From NCBI GenBank assembly GCA_903936705.1, contig CAIZWN010000017.1:1-64000 (forward strand): a stretch of 64,000 bases of DNA. The letters run 5' to 3'. A program made the position numbers and the translations under genes. Positions 26,316-34,716 of this stretch are shown here, piece by piece. The notes under the pieces are model-generated. The model had not been told where the DNA came from. It searched no databases and saw only the letters and a program-made list of their open reading frames with translations. The stretch comes from an uncultured Myxococcales bacterium (GTDB lineage: Bacteria; Myxococcota_A; UBA9042; DTJE01). Each line of letters begins with the position of its first letter. The first letter of the stretch is position 1.

Positions 26316-28400
26316 ATGCCTTGGTGTCGTACCAGATCGTCGAACATGAACGTAGCTGCAGTTGTCCTTGCAGCCATGCTGATCGTCCTCGCCGTGTCAT
26401 GCGGTGGCTCCACCAATCGCCCGGTCGTCACCTTTGATGCCTTGGATTCCGGGGACGATCCGGACCTGATTGGCGACGCGTCACTCGATAACACGGGGCC
26501 GGGTGGCGACAACGAACGTGACAGCATCGTGCCGCCCGACCTGGTCGATGACCCGGGATCGCCGCCGCCCGATTCGTTTGATGACCAGAACATCGCAACC
26601 GATCCGGGTACCGATGTACCAGGATGCAAGGACTCGTCCACCTGCGCGCTGGGCAACATCTGCTTTGACAGCCAGTGCGTTCCGGGTTGCGGATCCGATC
26701 GGGATTGTGCCGGTGGCCTTCATTGCAAGCCCGAATCGCTCCCCCACGGCTTTTGCGTGCAGTGCATCTCCAACGACCATTGCGACGTGGCTGGTGGCGA
26801 GAAGTGTGTTGCCGGTTCATGCATCATGACGTGCCTGACGAATGACGACTGCGCCGACCAGGCGGATGCTCCATTCTGCAACAGCACGTCCGGCACGTGC
26901 GTCCAGTGCCTGTCCGACGGTGTCTGCCCGATCGGGACGCTGTGCCTCGCCGGGACCTGCCAGTCCGGTTGCCGATCGGATCGCGACTGCCCTGACAGCC
27001 TGAAGTGCGACCCGAAATCGGGCGCGAACGGCGGTTGCTTTACCTGCGTGCAGGACCCGGACTGTAACGGGCGCATTTGCAGGGAACACCAGTGCGTGAT
27101 CGATTGTTCGGTTGTGAAGTGCATTGCCGAACGACCGATTTGCGATCCCTTGAACGGCGGGTGCGTTCAATGCCTGGTCAAGACCGACTGTCCGGTCGGT
27201 AACCTGTGCCTAGGCAACCGTTGCATCGAGGGCTGCGAAGTCGACAGGGACTGCAGCGGTGGGCGGAAGTGCTCCGGTGGCACGTGCGTCCAATGCATCA
27301 CCGACAACCAGTGCCCGGTGCAGCAGAAGTGTTTGCAGAACCAGTGTCTGTCGGCGGAGTGTGCCAGGGATGGCGACTGCGGCGGCGGCAAGTACTGCCA
27401 CCCGTTGCTGCTGTCGTGCGAAACCCTTCCGGCCAAGCATTGCGTCCTGGATTCGGATTGTCCCGCCGGCTACCCACCGATCATCCCTGCACAGATGTGT
27501 GATCCCTTGACCCGCGAGTGCATCCCGTCATGTGATGGCAGCCTGGGCATTTCGCTCTGTTTCGATCTGTTGGGAGGGTCGACGCGCGTCGTCTGCGTCG
27601 ACAACGGTTGCTACGATTGCGGCACCGACAACGACTGTTCGGGAACTCGCTGTGACCCTTACGACCGGCATTGCCTGGTCTGCTCGGCCGATACGGACTG
27701 TTCGGTGCCGACCTGGCACTGTGATGCGGCCGGCGGCACGTGCAAGGAATGTCTGAACGATAAACAGTGTGCATTCCCGATGGTTTGTGACGAGTTGAAC
27801 GGCAACCGGTGCGTTGAATGCTTGCAGGACATCGACTGCAAGACCCCAGGCAAGCCTATCTGCGGCAAGTCGAAGGTCTGCATTGCACCTTGCCAGAACG
27901 AGTGCTCGGCTAGGAACACGGTTTGCAATCCTGACGATGCCATCGCACCGATCGGCTTTCTGACATGTGGCGACTATGACGACGACCCATGCCTCGAGTA
28001 CGGGAACGCTACCGAGTGCGGCAGCGGATCGTCATGCACGACGCAGATCAGCGGGCTTGGCAAATGCGTCTGCCAGAACGAGTGCTCGTCGGGGTTTAAG
28101 CGCTGCGATGCCGGCGCCGCTGACCAGTTCGACACGTGCGTGCAGAATAGCACCAGCGGTTGCTGGTACTGGAGCACCGGTTATTGCGGGTCTGGCGAGG
28201 TCTGCATCAGCGGGGCGTGCGAGTGCGAAAACGCGTGCACCCTGGGCGCCAAGGCGTGCGATTCCCAGTACGCGGACCAGGTCCTGCTGTGCGACACCGA
28301 TCCGAATGACTACTACGCGGTCTGCCCCTACTGGCAGTATTCCACGATCTGTTCCACGGGCTACGTCTGCAAGGGCAAGGGTGTCTGCCAGTTGCCTTGA
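26316..28400 (+). CDS. Cys-rich repeat lipoprotein
   Basis: This 694-residue lipoprotein has the layout of the one at 588-2969: a signal sequence with lipobox LAVSC (Cys28), an Asp/Pro-rich linker to about residue 110, then tandem disulfide modules of about 35-45 residues with the pattern C..D.DC....C....G.C. After about residue 500 the repeats change to a CQNECSxGxxxC type that recurs three times, each followed by Trp/Tyr-rich segments. The start at 26316 has GGAG ten bases upstream; an internal ATG at 26346 is possible. It is probably surface-exposed. Its relation to the other Cys-rich lipoproteins (here and at 46459) is one of architecture; the function is unknown. Confidence 0.85.
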   Translation: MPWCRTRSSNMNVAAVVLAAMLIVLAVSCGGSTNRPVVTFDALDSGDDPDLIGDASLDNTGPGGDNERDSIVPPDLVDDPGSPPPDSFDDQNIATDPGTDVPGCKDSSTCALGNICFDSQCVPGCGSDRDCAGGLHCKPESLPHGFCVQCISNDHCDVAGGEKCVAGSCIMTCLTNDDCADQADAPFCNSTSGTCVQCLSDGVCPIGTLCLAGTCQSGCRSDRDCPDSLKCDPKSGANGGCFTCVQDPDCNGRICREHQCVIDCSVVKCIAERPICDPLNGGCVQCLVKTDCPVGNLCLGNRCIEGCEVDRDCSGGRKCSGGTCVQCITDNQCPVQQKCLQNQCLSAECARDGDCGGGKYCHPLLLSCETLPAKHCVLDSDCPAGYPPIIPAQMCDPLTRECIPSCDGSLGISLCFDLLGGSTRVVCVDNGCYDCGTDNDCSGTRCDPYDRHCLVCSADTDCSVPTWHCDAAGGTCKECLNDKQCAFPMVCDELNGNRCVECLQDIDCKTPGKPICGKSKVCIAPCQNECSARNTVCNPDDAIAPIGFLTCGDYDDDPCLEYGNATECGSGSSCTTQISGLGKCVCQNECSSGFKRCDAGAADQFDTCVQNSTSGCWYWSTGYCGSGEVCISGACECENACTLGAKACDSQYADQVLLCDTDPNDYYAVCPYWQYSTICSTGYVCKGKGVCQLP

Positions 28401-28579
28401 TTGCGGGCCGTTCGCTGAAAGTTGTAAACGCCCACCAGAAGCTGCGTGAATCTGTAGACGCCACCGATACTCGTCAGCGATAACACGTTTGCATCGTGCG
28501 AGGGACGTGGAATCACGGGTCATCGTGCATGATGACCATCGCTGCTGCGACTGACACGCGCCAGCCGGTAATGAAGCGC
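28401..28579. other. Convergent intergenic region
   Basis: About 180 bp between the 3' ends of the Cys-rich lipoprotein and the receptor-protease gene. I saw no gene and no clear bidirectional terminator. Confidence 0.4.
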
Positions 28580-30664
28580 CTACTCCAGGAACTCCTGCAG
28601 CGCCACGGTGTCCAGCTCGCCAAACTGACCGCTGTTGTAGACCGTCACGTGGGAACCGCCGACGGTCTGATAGAGCCTTTGATAAAGCGCATCCAGCGTG
28701 GGCGATGGAGTCGTGGCCCCCTGGACGAAAAGCTGGTAGGCGAACTGATCGGCCAGCCAGGACTTGAGGTCCTTGTCGTAGTTGGCGCCCAAGGAACTCT
28801 CGGAAGGGTTGGCCCCTGCAAAGAGCACGGCCCCGGGCGAATTCAACTGCGTGCCCATGATGCCCCCATGGCAGGTCTCGACGGCGACAAAAAGGCGGCG
28901 ATATCGCGACTCGTCGAACATCGTCTGTACAGTATCGGCAAGGTCCTGTGGAAGGACGACGGTCAGGCCTGATTGCTGGGTCTGGCCGGCTTTGCGGCCC
29001 CCGACCAGCATTCCCTCAGGATTCCCGTGACCAACGAAGAAGGCGTAAACGTTGTCGTTCGCCGTGCTCTCGATAACCGTCGGCAACAATGCGCTGTTCC
29101 GGCCGGCAAGAATGTCCAGCAGATCGCCGGCGTTCAACTGGGCAAGCCGGTAGTCGATCCGGGCATCGGCGTAAAGATTCGGACCACCGGCCACGTTCCG
29201 CACCACGCCAGGCTCGGAATTCAAGGGGTTGGTGGCGAGGTCATCGGCGAGGACCAGGATGATGTGATCGTCGGGGATCCCGTTCGCGCGCAATGCCTGG
29301 TACTGCGCCAGGGCATCCGCCTGGTGTCGGTAGTTCTCCCAGCCGCTGGAGATGGCCGCAACCAGCGCCCACGTTGACGCCTTCGGCCCGGGCTTGTAGC
29401 TGCCGGTGTCGTCCAGCGCCTGCAGGTGATTAAGCGAGGCAAAACTGCGTGCCAGCGACGTGGCGCGCGCCGAATCGCCGGACGAGACGAACTCGACGAT
29501 TACGTACTCCCCGGTGTCGATGCGCCAGTGGCCATAGGTCGATGAGATCGGCTCGGTGTGGAGATCCGGGTCGAAGTCCAGCGGGCCGGCAGCGCCGCTG
29601 ACGTTGGGCAGATGCCCGCTGCGGATCGCCGCCAGCGCATCGCCGATCCCCTGCCGATCCCAGCCCGTGTCGATGCCGCGCGCCTCCACGACCTCGGCCA
29701 TCGCATCGGCCAGCGGCTCGCCTCCACGCCCGCCGCTTTTCTCGAGGCCGTAGGCAACCAGGGAGAGCGCGTCATATCCACTGGCCGCATACGGGGGCGG
29801 TCGGTGACCGAAAGTGACCTGGTAGGCAACCTCGAAACCGCTTTCGGGGTCGGGGGCTGGCGCGGTGCCCTCCAGCCCCTCGGCGAGCTCGCCCAGATCG
29901 GCGATAAATTGGGGGTAGTTGGCTGAATCGCTGAAGAAGAGGCGGGTCGATGGCGCCGCTGCGCGCGCCGAACGCGTGATGCATTCGATCACGCTCGGCA
30001 ACGACGACGCCACAAAAAGCACCTCGGGCTGCGCGGCAAGCGCCTGGGACACGCAGGGACCACAATCGGCGTCGCTGGCGTCGCAGCTGACCAGCCCGGA
30101 GACATCAAGCGCCAGTTCGGTGGCAAAGAAGCCGAACCAGTCGAAGAACGTGGAACCGTACGTATCCGCGGAGGCGATGAGCGCCACATTCCTGACGCCG
30201 CCCCTTGTGCCCAGCAGCAGCATGGTCTGCACCTGGGCGATGTCGGACTCGACCGTGCGCCAGATAAAGCGCTGCCCGCCAAAGGCGCGGAAGATGTCGC
30301 CCGCGGTCGCCGACGGCGAAACCAGCGGCTTCTTCGTCTGGACAAAGCGGCCAGCGATTTCCTGCAGGCCGCTGGAGATGTCCGGCCCGATTACCGCGAC
30401 GATCGAATCGTCGTCGAGGAACCTCGCCGACAGTTCCTGCAGATCGCCCTTGGCCGTGTCGCTGTAAACAAGCTCGATGGGGCGCCCCGCCGTGCCACCG
30501 TTACGGTTGATGTTGTCCAGGGCGAATTCCAGCGGCTCGCGCCAGCCCACGTCGCCTGAACCAGAAAGGGGCAAAAGCACGCCGACGCGCAACGGGGCGT
30601 CCGAGGAACAGCCTCCCAGCACCAGGGCCAACGTGGCGACCAGCGCCAGGCATCCCGGCCTCAT
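28580..30664 (-). CDS. Receptor-type binding lipoprotein fused to a C13 (legumain-like) peptidase domain
   Basis: The 694-residue lipoprotein (LVLGGC, Cys19) has two domains. Residues 25-390 match the type 1 periplasmic binding fold of branched-chain amino-acid receptors (Peripla_BP_6): RVGVLLPLSGSGDVG, AVIGPDISSG, VSPSATAGDIFR and ASADTYGSTF. Residues 432-640 match peptidase family C13 (legumain/GPI8): WALVAAISSGWENYRHQADA, GIPDDHIILVLADD, the catalytic His546 in YAFFVGHGNPEG, the catalytic Cys598 in VAVETCHGGIM, and AGANPSESSLGANYD. Both catalytic residues are in place. A ligand-sensing domain on an Asn/Asp-specific protease suggests ligand-controlled cleavage at the envelope; that is inference. 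Its ATG overlaps the stop of the BMP gene by 4 bp, so they are coupled. Confidence 0.85.
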   Translation of the reverse strand: MRPGCLALVATLALVLGGCSSDAPLRVGVLLPLSGSGDVGWREPLEFALDNINRNGGTAGRPIELVYSDTAKGDLQELSARFLDDDSIVAVIGPDISSGLQEIAGRFVQTKKPLVSPSATAGDIFRAFGGQRFIWRTVESDIAQVQTMLLLGTRGGVRNVALIASADTYGSTFFDWFGFFATELALDVSGLVSCDASDADCGPCVSQALAAQPEVLFVASSLPSVIECITRSARAAAPSTRLFFSDSANYPQFIADLGELAEGLEGTAPAPDPESGFEVAYQVTFGHRPPPYAASGYDALSLVAYGLEKSGGRGGEPLADAMAEVVEARGIDTGWDRQGIGDALAAIRSGHLPNVSGAAGPLDFDPDLHTEPISSTYGHWRIDTGEYVIVEFVSSGDSARATSLARSFASLNHLQALDDTGSYKPGPKASTWALVAAISSGWENYRHQADALAQYQALRANGIPDDHIILVLADDLATNPLNSEPGVVRNVAGGPNLYADARIDYRLAQLNAGDLLDILAGRNSALLPTVIESTANDNVYAFFVGHGNPEGMLVGGRKAGQTQQSGLTVVLPQDLADTVQTMFDESRYRRLFVAVETCHGGIMGTQLNSPGAVLFAGANPSESSLGANYDKDLKSWLADQFAYQLFVQGATTPSPTLDALYQRLYQTVGGSHVTVYNSGQFGELDTVALQEFLE

Positions 30665-31635
30665 TGCGATTGCTCCGCAAGATCCCGCGTTTCCTGGGCA
30701 ACGGCTTCGTCACGCGCCGCTGCAACCAGGGCCGCAACACGGTCGGCAAAGACTTCGTTCACGACCAGGTCCGTCCCACCTTCACCGAGGCCCAGCGACA
30801 TTGAACCCTCGACGAATTCGCCGGCCGCTTCTTCGTGGATCGCCTGGGTCACGGACAGGTCGAGCCTTCTGACCACCGAGCCGACGATCACGCCACGGCC
30901 AAGCCACGATTGATCAACGTCCATGCCGAACGCGTACCGTCCCGGGGCCTCCCTGGCCGCCTCGAACACGCCCATCCCCGATCCGCCCGCCACAGGAAAC
31001 ACCACATCGGCGTCGGCGAACATCCTTTCGGCCACGGCGCGGGCCTGATCGGGGCTGGCAAAGCCGACCTGAGTCGTCGAGAGATACTCGATGTCGACAA
31101 CGGTTCCACCGGCAAAGGTAACGCCGGCGACAAAGCCGCGGACGAACTCGTTCACGATCTTGATGTCCATCCCCCCGATCACCGATGCCTTCCTGCGCGG
31201 CGAGACGGCGACGGCGGCTACCCCGGCCAGAAACGAGGGCGCGAACGAGCGATACGAGACGGTCTTGAGGCCGGGACAGGGGCCGTCGTTGCCGTCAAGT
31301 TCCACAACATGCCGTCCGCCGAACTGGCATCGCGTTCCGCTTTCCGGAAGCACGGCCATCGTGAAGATCAGCTCGGGATCCTGCATAGGGCCGTCGGTCC
31401 ATTCGGAAAAGATGCTTGCCGCCTCGGCGCGGCCGCTGGGGGACCTGGTGGTCAGGTGGAAATCCGTGTCCAGACTGGCGCGCACCAGGCCCGCATACAC
31501 GTCGTCGCAGTAGGAACGATCCCCGATTCCACCCGTGGCAAACAGCACGTTGACGTGCAGCAACCGGTCGTCCTGCTGGCCGCACCCCACCATCAGCAGC
31601 AGCACTCCTATGTATCGGCGTATGGTGATCGTCAT
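30661..31635 (-). CDS. BMP-family (PnrA/Med-like) binding lipoprotein
   Basis: The 324-residue protein has a lipobox LLLMVGC (Cys18) and the BMP fold known from nucleoside-binding PnrA/TmpC and from Med. Diagnostic segments are VNVLFATGGIGDRSYCDDVYAG, YRSFAPSFLAGVAAV, KASVIGGMDIKIVNEFVRGF and VVFPVAGGSGMGVFEAA, then DVDQSW. In other bacteria such proteins bind nucleosides for an ABC transporter, but no permease or ATPase gene is here. Being coupled (ATGA) to the receptor-protease gene, it more likely acts as a sensor. It lies 110 bp after the two-component remnant. Confidence 0.88.
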   Translation of the reverse strand: MTITIRRYIGVLLLMVGCGQQDDRLLHVNVLFATGGIGDRSYCDDVYAGLVRASLDTDFHLTTRSPSGRAEAASIFSEWTDGPMQDPELIFTMAVLPESGTRCQFGGRHVVELDGNDGPCPGLKTVSYRSFAPSFLAGVAAVAVSPRRKASVIGGMDIKIVNEFVRGFVAGVTFAGGTVVDIEYLSTTQVGFASPDQARAVAERMFADADVVFPVAGGSGMGVFEAAREAPGRYAFGMDVDQSWLGRGVIVGSVVRRLDLSVTQAIHEEAAGEFVEGSMSLGLGEGGTDLVVNEVFADRVAALVAAARDEAVAQETRDLAEQSQ

Positions 31636-31745
31636 CTGCAGAGTCGCCGCAAGCCAGACCCACCCTGTCGGCGATCGTTCGCCCGGTCCCAGGCGGGCCG
31701 CGCAACTTTCCGACGGGCCTCAGGCTACTCCCTGTGCTGGAGGTG

Positions 31746-32221
31746 TCAAGCCGTCGCTTCCAGGGGACCGCGCAGTTCGGCAACAAGCCCCCCAGTCTCC
31801 CCGGGCTTCAGCACGAAACTCCACCCCTGGAACTGTGCGACGCGGGCTACGATGGAGAGCCCGAGTCCGCTTCCGGCCGAACCGCGCGAGCGGGCCGCGT
31901 CACCCTGCTCGCCACGCTGCATGACACGCAGGCACTCCTCCTGCGTCAGCCCAGGGCCGTCGTCGGCCACGCGCAGCACGAACCAGTCTTCCTCGGCCTC
32001 CAGCACAACCGCGACGTTCCCGCCGCTGACGTTGGATCGTCTTGGCTGAATCAACCAGTGCCCGCGACAATTCTCCCAGTTCGTCCTGGCCGGCCTCCCG
32101 CAAAAGGTCCAGCGGTGCGCCCGCGCCGCCACCAGATGGCCGGAAACCCAGCTTCCTCAAGGTGGGCCACGATCTGCCGGCCCAGCGCTTCGTCATCTTC
32201 GATGAGGAGGACGATACCCAT
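31746..32221 (-). pseudogene. Two-component system remnant: response regulator start joined to histidine kinase end
   Basis: From the ATG at 32221 (AGAGGCTC upstream) one frame gives a receiver-domain start MGIVLLIEDDEALGRQIVAH and breaks off after about 34 residues. A second frame then reads APLDLLREAGQDELGELSRAL, like a kinase linker, and a third gives the kinase ATPase end NVAVVLEAEEDWFVLRVADDGPGL and GSGLGLSIVARVAQF through to the terminus. The conserved phospho-Asp, His box and N box are all missing. Two internal deletions with frame changes explain this. The original regulator-kinase operon probably preceded the BMP and receptor-protease genes. Confidence 0.75.
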
Positions 32222-32248
32222 GAGCCTCTTATAGCACGCACTCCTTTA

Positions 32249-32310
32249 GCAAACCTTACGCAAAGCCCAGGAGGTGCAGTTGTCCGTCGTCAGGCCTGCT
32301 TAAGGTTTGC
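32249..32310. promoter_or_regulatory. 10-bp inverted repeat upstream of the two-component remnant
   Basis: GCAAACCTTA at 32249-32258 and its exact complement TAAGGTTTGC at 32301-32310 are separated by 42 bp. On the minus strand the near copy reads TAAGGTTTGCTAAAGG, a direct TAAGG/TAAAGG pair at 10-bp period such as OmpR-type regulators bind. It was probably the operator of the now broken regulator. Confidence 0.45.
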
Positions 32311-32485
32311 CGTGTAGGGTTTTATAGGGGCCGCACGATGCGGCCGCCGGCAACGCTGGAAGGAGAATCCCATGACAGACATAAACGGCAGATCGATACG
32401 TCGAAACGTGACCAGAAACCGGTGGTTATTCGGTCAGTGGAGGCGGGGGACGGAATCCAGCCCGGCATCCTTGGGATTCCCGTGA

Positions 32486-33226
32486 CTACAACTTCACGAT
32501 CGAGTTCTTGTAGGTATAGCCATCGACTTTGACCGGGACTGGCCGGACCTCCCAGGACGAACTGCGGCAGCAGCACCAGAACCACAGCCTGTATTCCTGG
32601 GCCGTGCCCCAGCAATCCGTGGGCGCGAAGGACCCGTAAGGCGGGAACCCCATGGGGCACCACCCGCCGGTTTCATACGTGTACGACTCGCCGGGCGCGA
32701 CCTTCACGTCTTCTTCGAGGAAGTCTTTCCCGATGCGCTTCGTGTAGAGGCCTAGGCTGATCTGCTCGCTGGTCCCGTTCTTGACCGTGGTCTTGTAGCC
32801 GCCCGAGTTGGCCGGCGCGACGGCCACTGCCTGGCCCGTGACTGCCAGTTCATCATTTTGGAGGTCGACCGAGATCCCGTCGCCGGTCCTCGCCAGAATC
32901 GCGGTCCACATCGTGCCATCGACCGAATTGTCCACGATCCCGACCACCTGGCCCGAGGCATCGACCGTTCCCGCGAAGGCGCCCGCTACGAACTGCGACT
33001 CCACGGCTCCGGCCACAAGGCCGCTCTGGTCGGACCAGGCCAGGTTGTCGAACTGGAAGGGAACGTCTACGACGGTCTGCGCTCCGGACACGGAACAGGT
33101 GCCGCTCCACGTCCCGCTGTAATCGGAAGCCTTTACTGATGCTGCGGTTCCCCCGTCGTTTTCACAGCAGACGATGATCAGAAGCGTCAGAAATACGATC
33201 GGTGCGATGCACGTTCGAATGGACAT
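32486..33226 (-). CDS. Small lipoprotein of unknown function
   Basis: The 246-residue protein has a lipobox-like LLIIVC-C, with lipidation expected at one of the adjacent Cys near residue 20. The first half (YSGTWSGTCSVSG, FQFDNLAWSDQSGLVAGAVESQFVAG) is beta-rich, like lipocalin or META-type folds where SGTWSGTC is common. The second half has a Cys-rich segment (FWCCCRSSSWEV) and ends in a beta hairpin. I do not recognise a family for the whole. TGGAGACC precedes the ATG at 33226. It is monocistronic. Confidence 0.75.
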   Translation of the reverse strand: MSIRTCIAPIVFLTLLIIVCCENDGGTAASVKASDYSGTWSGTCSVSGAQTVVDVPFQFDNLAWSDQSGLVAGAVESQFVAGAFAGTVDASGQVVGIVDNSVDGTMWTAILARTGDGISVDLQNDELAVTGQAVAVAPANSGGYKTTVKNGTSEQISLGLYTKRIGKDFLEEDVKVAPGESYTYETGGWCPMGFPPYGSFAPTDCWGTAQEYRLWFWCCCRSSSWEVRPVPVKVDGYTYKNSIVKL

Positions 33227-33744
33227 GGTCTCCAAACCCACCCCCGAAAAATGAAGCCTGCCGCTAGTCTACCCACGGCGTCGCTTCAGGAACAAGCATT
33301 TTACCCCCCCCACACCACGGCCTTTTCCCCGCCACGTAACGCCGCACGGGAATAGCGATGCAGTCATGGGTCCTCGCCGGTGCCCTGGCGTTAGCTGTTC
33401 GCGGCATTGGACGGCAGCTACTCCCTCGCGTCCGACTCGAGAAACTCCTCCAGCGGCATCCCGCCGGCGCCTGCACAGGCTTCGCCTTCGGCCTTGACGA
33501 TGGACACAAGCCCCTCCCACCTCAGCCCCATTGCGCCCCCGGCTTTCACCGGTTGAGGGACAACTGCGTTCGCAAAAAGGCGTCAGGTGCGAAATTTCCC
33601 GGAATTTCGAAGAATGAGGTCGTGGGAGCCAGGATTTCGACGGCCAGAGTAACGGGTTCAGCCTCTGTGATACCTGGATAACGATGACGTTTTGTGGTTG
33701 ATGTGTCTTACACTCTTACACTCGATCCGCCAAGGGGGGTGGTA
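33227..33744. other. Intergenic region, no supported gene
   Basis: About 520 bp between a minus-strand lipoprotein and the plus-strand SDR gene. A 37-codon minus-strand frame (33531-33418; MGLRWEGLVSIVKAEGEACA...) has a GGGGG-type ribosome site and protein-like sequence and could be a relic or a small protein. A C8 tract lies at about 33303. No other coding signal or clear promoter was seen. Confidence 0.4.
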
Positions 33745-34587
33745 ATGCAATCAAACGCACCGGTAGTTTTCATCACCGGATGTTCATCCGGCATCGGGAA
33801 GGCGCTGGCACTGGAGTACTCGCGGCGCGGCCATCGCGTCTTCGCGACTGCAAGAAGACCGGAAATGGTCGATGGGCTGGACCAGCCGGGGATCGAGACG
33901 CTGCCGCTGGACGTTACCGACGCCCACTCCATCGACACCACGGTGCACGAGGTCCTGCGTCGTGCCGGGCGAATAGACGTCCTGGTCAACAACGCTGGGT
34001 ACGGGCTGATGGGTCCCATACTTCACGAGCCCGCGTCCGAGCTGCGACGACAGTTCGAGACCAACGTGTTCGGCGCCCTGGCCGTCGCGCAGGCAGTCGC
34101 AACCTCCATGATCGCTCGCAAGCAGGGGCTGATCGTGAATGTCGGAAGCATCTCGGCGGTCCTGACCACCCCGTTTGCCGGTGCGTACTGCGCCTCGAAG
34201 GCTGCCCTGCATGCCCTGTCCGACGCGATGCGTCTGGAACTGGAACCGTTGGGCATCCGAGTGGTCACGTTGCGCCCCGGGTACGTTTCCTCGCGATTCG
34301 GTGACACGGCATCGAAATCCGTGACCGGACTGGACCAGGCGGATTCGCCCTATCAGCCCATCCGCGATTTCATCGAGCAACGCGCCATGACAAGCCAGGA
34401 TGGCGCGATGGACACGGATGTCTTCGCACGCCGAACGGTCGATGCCCTGCTGCGACGACGCCCGCCCCACGTAATCGGGCACGGGCCAAAGTCATTTCTA
34501 CTGCCTGCGCTTTCCTGGCTGCTGCCTTTGGAGGCAACCGACTGGATCCTGCGCCGAAAGTTCGGCCTTTCGCTATTGGGACGCTAG
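33745..34587 (+). CDS. Short-chain dehydrogenase/reductase
   Basis: The 280-residue enzyme is a classical SDR. Residues 11-18 (TGCSSGIG) bind the NAD(P) cofactor, NNAG is at 82-85, and the catalytic Ser (135-137), Tyr148 and Lys152 lie in GSISA...AYCASK. An Arg-rich TARRPE after beta-2 favours NADP(H). The C-terminus is long and hydrophobic (LLPALSWLLPLEATDWILRRKF), which fits membrane association and lipid or retinoid-like substrates; the actual substrate is unknown. AAGGGGGG lies seven bases before the ATG at 33745. The gene stands alone. Confidence 0.92.
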   Translation: MQSNAPVVFITGCSSGIGKALALEYSRRGHRVFATARRPEMVDGLDQPGIETLPLDVTDAHSIDTTVHEVLRRAGRIDVLVNNAGYGLMGPILHEPASELRRQFETNVFGALAVAQAVATSMIARKQGLIVNVGSISAVLTTPFAGAYCASKAALHALSDAMRLELEPLGIRVVTLRPGYVSSRFGDTASKSVTGLDQADSPYQPIRDFIEQRAMTSQDGAMDTDVFARRTVDALLRRRPPHVIGHGPKSFLLPALSWLLPLEATDWILRRKFGLSLLGR

Positions 34588-34716
34588 GGATTGCAGGTTC
34601 AGGTTCCCGGGTGCATCATGGGCCATGATTTGCAAGGACATCCCAACCCCTCGAATGAAGGCCCCATCCGGCCGTATACGTTGACAGAATTGGCCGGAAG
34701 CGGACCCTAGGAACTC

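Noticed and set aside
32329-32345. Perfect hairpin GGCCGCA-CGA-TGCGGCC as a terminator
   Set aside because: No T-run follows on either strand; it could be a structural or binding site but not a standard intrinsic terminator.
33418-33531. 37-codon minus-strand frame with a ribosome-like site
   Set aside because: Too short and without any recognisable motif; mentioned only in the intergenic entry.
34681-34709. TTGACA upstream of gltB as its promoter
   Set aside because: No -10 hexamer lies at 16-18 bp, and transcription would start at the ribosome site itself.
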